From assembly GCA_958298945.1 (NCBI GenBank), contig OY282610.1, positions 64,043,088-64,107,087 of the forward strand: a stretch of DNA of 64,000 nt, in the 5' to 3' direction. The position numbers were made by a program, and so were the translations under genes. The DNA comes from Atherix ibis (taxonomy: Eukaryota; Arthropoda; Insecta; Diptera; Athericidae). The notes below the pieces were generated by a model. That model was not told the DNA's origin, made no database searches, and saw only the letters and a list, made by a program, of their open reading frames with translations. This document shows positions 58,001 through 64,000 of this stretch, one piece after another (position 1 is the stretch's first letter; each line of letters starts with the position of its first letter).

Positions 58001-58917
58001 ATGAGCTTGATAACTCTCAATATCAGGACCAAGATCTAGCAGGAACCGATTCAGTTTCACCTAATAATGAAATACCTTATTTAGAATCATCACAATCAAT
58101 TTTAAATGCAAGTGCCACTACGGTAGAGAATGTAAGTAGACGGGTTACGAGAAGCTTAATGAAAAAATTGATGAGAATAACGACTGATGGGAATAACGTA
58201 ATTTCTGGAAAAACTGTAAATGAGGAGACTGATGTTGCTGAAGTAGTGAATACAGATACCGATGAAACAGTAGACATTGATATTGAAAAGTATGATTTTT
58301 CTGCCCATGAAGATGACCATACGAACGAAAATATTAGCGAAGAAACTTCTGAAAATGTTATTACTGAATGTCTGCAACGTGACAACGATGATACTTTGAC
58401 AGCAGTCTCTGTACCTATCACCGATACTATCCTTGAGCAACTTCTTCGACTAGGCAATACGAGTATCTATTATTTCTGTTCAGAATGCTATCAGATATTT
58501 CTTCAAAAGTCAATTTCCGATTTACATGTACAGTCTCGGCACAACCAAGGCTTTAGTGAACGTTATGTTGGCAATCATCTTCTGTACGGCTGTTGGCGTT
58601 GCTATTGCTATTTCGGGAAGAATACAGCACTTATGCAGCATATGCATCATCATATTGCTAGTTATGAGTGCAATGTCTGCAGCGATAAAAAGAAATTTAC
58701 CAAATTTGATGAACTAAAGGAACATTTTCGAGAGGATCATGTGCCACTCAACGACTTTTATTACACCGCATCGAAAATTATTCCCGAAATGGAGAAAAGC
58801 ATGCGAGTTGTATTCGCAAATGGTCTATTGTTTACAAAAAATAGGCTTCAATTGACTAAGTATGATAAAATGGATTGGGAGCCATTATTGAAATCAGAAT
58901 CGGGAGAATGCACATGA
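55060..58917 (+). CDS. Large multi-zinc-finger protein, coding exon 3 (nuclear, function unknown)
   Basis: The exon runs from acceptor AAG 55,057-55,059 to TGA 58,915-58,917. It supplies 1,285 of an inferred 1,361 residues. Widely spaced C2H2-like fingers form a module of about 150-175 residues present three times (near residues 171-345, 396-560 and 760-905). Each has a CxxC finger followed by I/PxxRLS/P, then a finger with CxFCxxxL...W(Y/F)xHFxxHTGE and YxCxxC, then one with CxxCNYxQL...H...H. A partial fourth unit starts at 982 (CIYCEF). Three closing fingers lie at about 1215-1300 (FCSECYQIFLQKS, GCWRCYCYFGKN, ECNVCSDKKKF). Linkers at 565-755 and 1020-1200 are acidic and Ser/Thr-rich. The conserved Trp before His in the second finger of each module is distinctive. 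The architecture fits a nuclear DNA- or chromatin-binding protein; no specific orthologue is recognised. The frame is open across 3.86 kb and is the only intact long frame in the window. Confidence 0.9.
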   Translation, partial: VIAVPNSSSVENSSEDGSVSVSKRTDTNITNGAISIPTFQSDPSIIDYLLKVCNDLVSSVDMDSSNSSAQLNVKTVYDLNTNKLCHFNSLYADTCLICLQKTENMFAYRLNLPSTVMVLHYVNVHGDCEVPISRLSSRGIDILQHQHNISAVLVHSMSVQWHSRYSYKCVFCNRMLTMTLYDWYEHFSSHTGEYDFYCSKCMWRYPLKSGVIEHCKTKCQFDDSLVNGVSSFRKKIATKIDCYVCKECNYVQLKKSRVLRHLQVEHGYTIHETSNKIIKLKLIQTPAPESATTRQQYRNHSPLVETDLDLNCRSLYVQRCFYCHLKSPDEPKDYMALHYASHNLTEIPTARLSQPDVYRLRVDCNKYAEIKYSLLINEPEYLSICIFCQMELVATVKRWYQHYTTHTGELNYKCEPCGLRSFDDAVIAEHQEKSESECHISRVKCQTNVDSNMKHILVFVCFECNYSQLIEDNLIFHILKRHCNYQYHVFPLISFPRINELPNIDVGIGLDKPQNISAYSICSSESDVGENNHEHTASLEISELAYTDYANEICLVDGNIEGDSKSEINSEFTSHDYTKNNNDNCEERIRTALPADYVRQRDQTEMNPLESHLFNRVISNKHTESIIENCENDYSDNRDVILVEEVSTEATTLDSDLKNKGTQNDILNVNKLNHCHDIKKITQCIICKYRHNDMVGHYVNYHTDSEVLISRLPPQFTEHVLQDNYNNIYFWEEKILSTCIFCNMELFGTLTKWFEHFATHTGNFPYQCFACNMRFPKLDFEHHCSAARTICKVEWYNELMNTIEAYICLKCNFIQLSRDCMNDHIMLQHGNTIINEYSYQPVILLQLIHSQDELLTKLQNLYEPVQIDLSQRIMEEIRSNDYFDTLRSVLPVDAINCYDSLSIKFSCIYCEFSIKTFYEILTHWIVKHKINNCIPYDSFYQLPFFYTVKIHIIQTHMTSSSLPRQSSVSPLHLRWELSSEDELDNSQYQDQDLAGTDSVSPNNEIPYLESSQSILNASATTVENVSRRVTRSLMKKLMRITTDGNNVISGKTVNEETDVAEVVNTDTDETVDIDIEKYDFSAHEDDHTNENISEETSENVITECLQRDNDDTLTAVSVPITDTILEQLLRLGNTSIYYFCSECYQIFLQKSISDLHVQSRHNQGFSERYVGNHLLYGCWRCYCYFGKNTALMQHMHHHIASYECNVCSDKKKFTKFDELKEHFREDHVPLNDFYYTASKIIPEMEKSMRVVFANGLLFTKNRLQLTKYDKMDWEPLLKSESGECT

Positions 58918-59238
58918 TACTAACCGAAAAATTATTTTATCAAATTTATTATAAAAATTATTTTATATGTTAACCGTTTAAGTATAATTAATAAGTTGTT
59001 TTTATGACAAAAGTTTAATATAACATCTATTATTCTTCATAAACGAGACTGAATAGTGCATGTTTTGTTAGATTTTGTGCAGCAAAACTTAAAAAATATT
59101 TTTAAGTGTACCACGATTGCTACGAAACATTGATAATATTGCACATTGTGCATCGCTGTTTTGCATTTTGTTTGTACTATTGTAGCCGATATTTACTTAC
59201 AGAAAAGAAAAAACAATAAATCTAGTAGGCAAAATATA
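58918..59238 (+). other. 3' untranslated region of the zinc-finger gene
   Basis: AT-rich sequence follows the stop codon. ACAATAAATC at 59,211-59,220 supplies an AATAAA signal just before mariner A6, so the transcript may end within or beside A6. An earlier weak signal, AATTAATAAG, lies near 58,990. Confidence 0.4.
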
Positions 59239-60472
59239 CGAGGGTCGTTCAATAAGTTCTTAGAAAAAGATGGAAAAAAACTGTTTTTTAAAAAAAAAAA
59301 TTTTAATTTTTCAACATAATCTCCTTTTAGCTCTATACACTTTTCCAACCGTTTTTCCAAAATTTTTATCCCGTCCAAAAAATAGGATTTCGGAAGTTCT
59401 GCAAAATACTCATCCGTTTGAGCAATGACGTCCTCGTTGGAAGTGAACCGTCGTCCGCCAAGCCATTTCTTCAGATTGGGGAAAAGAAAATAGTCACTCG
59501 GGGCCAAATCTGGTGAATAACCGGGATGCTGCAACAATTCCATTCTCAATTCCACAATTTTGGCCATGGAAACAGCGGAGGTGTGCACACGCGCATTGTC
59601 CTGATGCAAGAGGATTTTTTTCTTCTTCAGATGGGGGCGTTTCTCTTTGATTTCCTCGCTCAACCGTTGCAATAACGACGCGTAATACGCTCCTGTTAAT
59701 GTTTTTCCTTTTAACAAGTATTCGATAAAAATGATGGCCTGCGAATCCCAAAAGACCGTGGCCATCACCTTGCCGGCCGATGGCACAGTTTTTGCCTTCT
59801 TCGGAGCCCGTTCGCCCTTGAAAATCCACTGTGATGACTGTCTCTTCGTTTCTGGAGTGTAGTAGTGTATCCAGGTTTCGTCCACAGTGACATATCGACG
59901 AAGGAATTCGGCAGGATTGCGATGAAAGAGTGCCAACATAACCTCAGAATCCACTGCACGATTGCGCTTATTCTCCTCTGAGAGCAAACGCGGCACCCAT
60001 CTTGCCGAAATTTTTTTCACAGACAATTTTTCATGCAAAATTGAAGTGACTGTACCTTGTGATATGGATTTTGTCGATGATTTCAGTAGTAGACACCTCA
60101 ACTGGGCGTCCTGAACGATGTTCATCTTTTGTAGATGAACGGCCACGTTTAAATTCATTCACCCAATTGTAAACCGTCGCAAACACAGGTGCAGATGTGC
60201 CATGAACTGCATCCAACTCGGCTTTAATTTCTTTCGGGCTTAAGCCTTTCAAATGGAGATGTTTGATGACAGCCCTAAACTCGCTTTTTTCCATTGTTAT
60301 GCACAAATAAATGTCGTTAACTTTAATCGACGATAGAAATTGACCTACGCTATGGCTCGAGCTGAAATTTTGACAGCTTTCCTGTCGATAATGCTACTTA
60401 CAAAAAAAAATCTTTACCGACACTACGACCGCAATTTCTCGGATTTTCTAAGGACTTATTGGACGACCCTCG
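59239..60472 (-). mobile_element. Mariner family A copy 6 (A6)
   Basis: Complete ends (CGAGGGTCGTTCAATAAGTT at left, inverse CTTATTGGACGACCCTCG... at right) with TA at 59,237-59,238 and 60,473-60,474. It is 1,234 bp and lies just downstream of the zinc-finger gene in the opposite orientation. Confidence 0.92.
59304..60294 (-). pseudogene. Mariner transposase A6, sublineage with 59-bp deletion
   Basis: Start ATG at 60,294 (MEKSEFRAVIKHLHLKGLSP). It carries the same 59-bp frameshifting deletion as A5 at about 60,066. Downstream the frame is otherwise undamaged for about 290 codons: WVPRLLSEENKRNRAVDSEV, TVDETWIHYYTPETK, LHQDNARVHTSAVSMAKIVE, PGYSPDLAPSDYFLFPNLKK, with all three catalytic Asp. 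The family stop codon is lost (GAAAAATTAAAA), so translation would run into the terminal repeat. Apart from the deletion this is the best-preserved catalytic domain in the window. Confidence 0.9.
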
Positions 60473-60474
60473 TA

Positions 60475-60949
60475 GATTTAAGGCAATATGCCCAATCAAT
60501 TGAATGAGGAGAGTATGTTTTGTGAGTGAGTAGTTTCGTGCCTTGCTGAACTCTTTAATTTAAAATATTAATAAAACTAAAAATAATTGTATAAATGATT
60601 ATATAAAAATATGAATAAAGTTTATATAAATAAGAAAAAGGGTGATATAAATAAAAAAAAAAGTAGGACTTAGAAATAAGTCCCTATACTGTATTGTTTT
60701 ATTTTGACGAAATGTTTGTTACTTCTTTGCCCATTGTTGCGTTTTTGGTGGTCGATTTGTTTACGCATACGTCTTAGCGGCTTTAAGTTGTCACCAAATC
60801 GGGTTACTGTATTCGGAATTGTGTTGCATCTTCTGCTTCTGTTTTTAGTTTGTACATTGGGCCATTTTATCATTATGCTTTATTGTAAGGATTGTGTTGA
60901 AATTATTAGCAATGGCGGTACAGTTTCTTACTGAATTTGTGGATTTAAT
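60475..60949. other. Spacer
   Basis: No supported feature; a 76-codon hydrophobic open frame at 60,704-60,934 has no family signature. Confidence 0.4.
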
Positions 60950-62320
60950 TAATTGTTCGGATTGTTCCCTTACTACAATAGTTCGGATTGTCTCGATGTT
61001 AGTCCCTGTCGTTCATTACGTTTGACGAAAGACAAATTCAATTCTTTCTTCATTGATCAGGCCACTATTATTGATTTAAATGTCATTTGCTTCAAATCCT
61101 ATCCTTTCTGATGACTCCCAAGTTATTAATAACAAAATTAATAAACTGAGTAATATAACTCGAAGCATTGCTTTCGAAATCGCATGTACTGTTTTTAAAA
61201 GTTCGTATTGTGGCTCACTCTATGGATAATTTCTGCGATGATCTTGCAATTCTCGATATTTCCCATCATCCCTTTCTGCCTCTTATTCGCTCATGACTAC
61301 ACTTGAACATTTTAAACGTACTACGAGTATGAAGCAAATAAAGAATGACGTTTGTTCTTGGTCATCTAAAATCACGGCTAACTCGGGTCAAGTTATCTTG
61401 TTGGCTGAGAGTGATTGTGCTTTATCATCGCGGGTTCAATATAAGAATTCTTTAAATTCACTGTTAGATTGTTTCATACCTTTACCAATCTCCTCTGCTA
61501 CTTTTCCAACTGCTATACCTTTTGCTATATCATCTGAACCCAATAAAAATGAAAATATACATTTTAATAATAATGACGACAACTTTATTGACAATAACAG
61601 TAAGCCACTTTCCTCTCATCATCCTGCACAGAAGTGATTTAATTCCTGTTTCACAGGCTAACAATAGCTACACTTTGGGAGCTATTCCGCAGCTCACATA
61701 TTATTTTATCTGCCATTTATATTCTTTGATATCTCCAGATGAAGTGATAAAATTGGTTACAATGAAGAGCAATACTGATGAATCTAATCCTATTAGATGT
61801 ATTTCTCTTAATTCCCGGATGTCATCTTTCAAGTTGACTATCTCCCCACTTTTATTTGATATTATTAAATCCATCGCCTGATTAATATTATTGCTCACGA
61901 AGATCTCTCCTTGTTTAAAAAAATTTCGGGCTACTCGATCAATAAGATTGACTTTGTCGATTCTGATAAAAAAGAAAACTACAAACGAAATCCCTTTACT
62001 ATCTTGAGGGGATTGAGAACGAAAATTAATAAATTATTTCAAGCATCTCTCGCCTCATGTCACGATATTATCACTTCGAACGAAACATGGGTGCACAATA
62101 GGTTGCATAATTCGGAATAACTTGATAACTCATATTAAATCTTCCGTAAACTTGATAACTCATATTAAATCTTCCAATTTGCGTCTTTGCTCTTTGTTCG
62201 TGAAACGGCAATGTATTAATTCGGACATAGATGGGGCTCGAAGAACAGAGTATAGTTTAATGGCTCAAGTACATACTTGCCCCGTATCTCTAAAGGGAAA
62301 CCAGAATCCCTAGCAATTAT
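60950..62320 (+). pseudogene. Decayed non-LTR retrotransposon: ORF1-like region and start of endonuclease
   Basis: Plus-strand frames give RSLRLTKDKFNSFFIDQATI and later VKLVTMKSNTDESNPIRCIS of ORF1-like style. The most telling part is ILRGLRTKINKLFQASLASC HDIITSNETWVHN at 61,995-62,100. This matches the opening of non-LTR endonucleases (RGLRTK..., FDIIxLTETWL) with the conserved Glu in ETW. The endonuclease ends there. Frames are repeatedly broken. The clade is uncertain (CR1/jockey-like), and this is distinct from the jockey copy that starts at 62,816. Confidence 0.5.
62121..62175. repeat. 30-bp tandem duplication
   Basis: CTTGATAACTCATATTAAAT CTTCC occurs twice in a row at a 30-bp period, just after the endonuclease fragment. 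Confidence 0.85.
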
Positions 62321-62815
62321 CCATGCATGAGTGGCTCTTGCATAACTAAAAATGAAAAGTATGTGTGTTGAGGACCATCTATTTAATATTACAAAAATGC
62401 TGCAAAATATTTAAAATTCATTTTTTTCAAGTTTTCACTACATCTGACCTAGAAAATATTTACGACTTCGTAATAGCAGAGGACTATTATAAAGTTCTTC
62501 ACTAAATATGTTTGTTTAGCGTTATTTTTATTGCTATAGGAAAACCATTATTAAGTCATAATTTGATGAGTTGGAACTTGTCACCGTTAGGTCGAAGCTG
62601 TTGCTGTACGAGACCTTGGTCTTGTTAGTCCTTAATGTATTCATCAGAAATTTGAATTATGCTGCAGAAATTATTGTAATCGTATTATTATGTTGCAGAG
62701 TCGGATTTTCGACCCAATCATAAATTTCCTTGTAACGAAAATTATATTAAGTGTTTGATGCGTAAATGCTTCGATGTCCATTGTGTCAGCTTTATCGCCC
62801 ACTGTTCAAAAATAA
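62321..62815. other. Spacer or 5' region of the following jockey element
   Basis: No motif seen. Confidence 0.35.
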
Positions 62816-64000
62816 ATGTCGTCGTGCACCAAAAATTCCCTCTCCATCCTTTTATGGAACGCGAATGGATTGAACACCCATCGACAAGAACTGGACATTC
62901 TTCTACATGACAGACGCATTGACATTGCTCTATTAACTGAGACGCACTTTACATCCAGGCCATACTTCACGATACGAGACTACGAAACATACAGAACTGA
63001 TCACCCTGACAATACGGCGCATGATGGAACAGCTATACTTAAAAGAAAATCCATTAAACATAACATTCACTTCAATTTCTCCTCCGAATCCCTGCAATCC
63101 ACAGTTGTTACTATTGAAACCTCGTTATTTAATCTTAATGTAGAATCCGTATATCATCCTCCCAATAAAACTATAACTGGTTTCGACTTCTTATCCTTCT
63201 TATACTCACTTGGAGCCTCGTTCCTTGCGGGTGGTGATTACAATGCTAACACTCACTTGCCGTGTGACTAACCCGAGGAAAGATTCTTCAGGAAGCTCTA
63301 TCCCATACATCATATCAAATAAGTTACCCTCCAAATCCAACACACTGGCCAACTTCTACTTCAAAACGACTAGATATCCTCGATTACTTCATTAGCACTC
63401 CTTCAATTACCATGAATTCTAGTATTAAAACTCTTTACGATTTAAACTCTGATCATAGTCCTGTTCTCCTTACCGTTAATTCTAAGCCAATCTTAACAAC
63501 TCTTCATCCTAGGCTGATAAATGGCAAAATAGCCCGGAAAATATTTAGGAACAAATTAGCCCAACAGATTAACTTAGAACAAATGTTAAAAACAGCAAAT
63601 GACATTAATAATGCTGTAAATGATCGCACTAAAACAAAACGACGGTAACGGCAAAAACAGACAAAGAAAAAGCCGAAGTATTTGTGAAACATTTGGTAAA
63701 TACTTTTGCTCCACATGATGATATAGAAGACAAATCGCATACTACCAAAATCATCAAATAACTAATGAGTCTTCCTATGAGTCTTCCTCCCAAAAATTTT
63801 AAGCCCTCGGAAATTAAATCTACTATTCTGCGCCTTCCCAATAAAAAAGCTCCTGGCTATAATATAATAACAGTTCCTATTCTGAAGCAAATTTCCCGAA
63901 AAACTTTAGTTTTAATTACATACATTTTTAATAGTATCCTGCGCTCAACCTATTTTCCTTTACTCTGGAAAATTACTGTCATTTAAATGATTTCTAAACC
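62816..64000 (+). pseudogene. Jockey-clade non-LTR retrotransposon copy 4: ORF2 endonuclease and start of RT (runs off window)
   Basis: ATG 62,816 opens an APE-type endonuclease: SILLWNANGLNTHRQELDIL (catalytic Asn), IDIALLTETHF (catalytic Glu), SVYHPPNKTI, LAGGDYNANTHLPCD (the GDxN motif), then in other frames NSDHSPVLLTV (the SDH motif). The linker and RT start follow: KNFKPSEIKSTILRLPNKKA PGYNIITVPILKQISRKTLV, STYFPLLWK. At least three frameshifts (about 63,270, 63,400 and 63,650) break it. It is the only jockey copy here that keeps the endonuclease. Similarity to copies 1 and 2 in the shared RT region is high. Confidence 0.88.

Noticed and set aside
55120..58917. Start of the zinc-finger protein at the GTG at 55,120
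   Set aside because: The open frame continues upstream to a splice acceptor at 55,059/55,060 and links in phase with two earlier exons that begin at a good ATG; GTG starts are not expected in an animal nuclear gene.
62121..62175. Satellite DNA
   Set aside because: Fewer than two units; a simple local duplication.
1..64000. CRISPR arrays, bacterial operons or phage genes
   Set aside because: There are no regularly spaced repeats, no Shine-Dalgarno-spaced gene strings, and spliced genes and mariner/jockey elements are present; the DNA is eukaryotic.

Overview
This is a nuclear segment of an arthropod genome, almost certainly an insect. It is roughly two-thirds A+T. It carries spliced coding sequence, many Tc1/mariner transposons, jockey-type non-LTR retrotransposons and Ty3/gypsy debris. 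It also holds mitochondrial pseudogenes in the ancestral insect order nad2-trnW-trnC(minus), readable only with the invertebrate mitochondrial code (TGA Trp, AGA Ser). The order within insects is not decidable from sequence alone; I lean weakly to Diptera. There is no sign of prokaryotic organisation.

The window is mostly a transposon graveyard around one convincing host gene. From 1 to 48,000 there are mariner copies of at least six lineages: family A (six copies in the window, about 1.25-1.3 kb, TA target sites), a related family B with a mutated catalytic residue, family D, a mauritiana/Mos1-like copy at 20.8-22.0 kb, a lineata/cecropia-like deletion derivative at 1.86-2.5 kb with a palindromic 301-bp MITE sharing its end at 12.2 kb, and a DD41D Tc1/mariner family C (four copies). 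Between them lie jockey-like reverse transcriptase remnants (3.2, 25.6, 42.9 and 62.8 kb), an I-type element tail (22.3 kb) and Ty3/gypsy pol debris (12.7 kb). Large parts (5.9-8.0, 8.4-10.0, 18-20.8, 22.9-25.5 and 34-39 kb) are AT-rich with nothing I can name. A 1.5-kb stretch at 37.15-38.7 kb is compositionally different and rich in GAGA-like motifs, so it may be regulatory.

From 39.1 to 48.4 kb the insertions are nested and can be ordered. A minus-strand pogo/Tigger element (right end lost, left terminal repeat at 42,619) was hit by a 5'-truncated jockey element (13-bp target duplication) and by a 1.36-kb element called H2. H2 and its relative H1 (39.1-40.3 kb) share 28-bp terminal inverted repeats. 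Each keeps a small minus-strand exon that reads as the start of a THAP zinc finger and ends at a perfect splice donor. With an approximate 8-bp target duplication, this points to internally deleted P-superfamily elements. A truncated mariner then abuts a patchwork of nad4, a 147-bp copy of host-gene sequence, and nad2-trnW-trnC. This looks like a double-strand-break repair scar.

The host gene lies on the plus strand from about 48.7 to 59.2 kb: a probable non-coding first exon, coding exons at 49,099-49,265, 54,924-54,984 and 55,060-58,917, and an inferred protein of 1,361 residues. It has a Myc-type nuclear localisation motif, a helical N-terminus, and widely spaced C2H2-like zinc fingers arranged as a three-times repeated module, so a nuclear chromatin or DNA-binding protein is likely. 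Its 5.66-kb second intron holds two oppositely oriented family A mariners and a gypsy element whose two LTRs are inverted relative to each other. A further mariner (A6) sits just past its 3' end; it shares a 59-bp frameshifting deletion with the intronic copy A5, so this broken version was mobilised in trans or copied. The last 3 kb hold a decayed non-LTR element and the 5' half of a jockey ORF2 that runs off the window.
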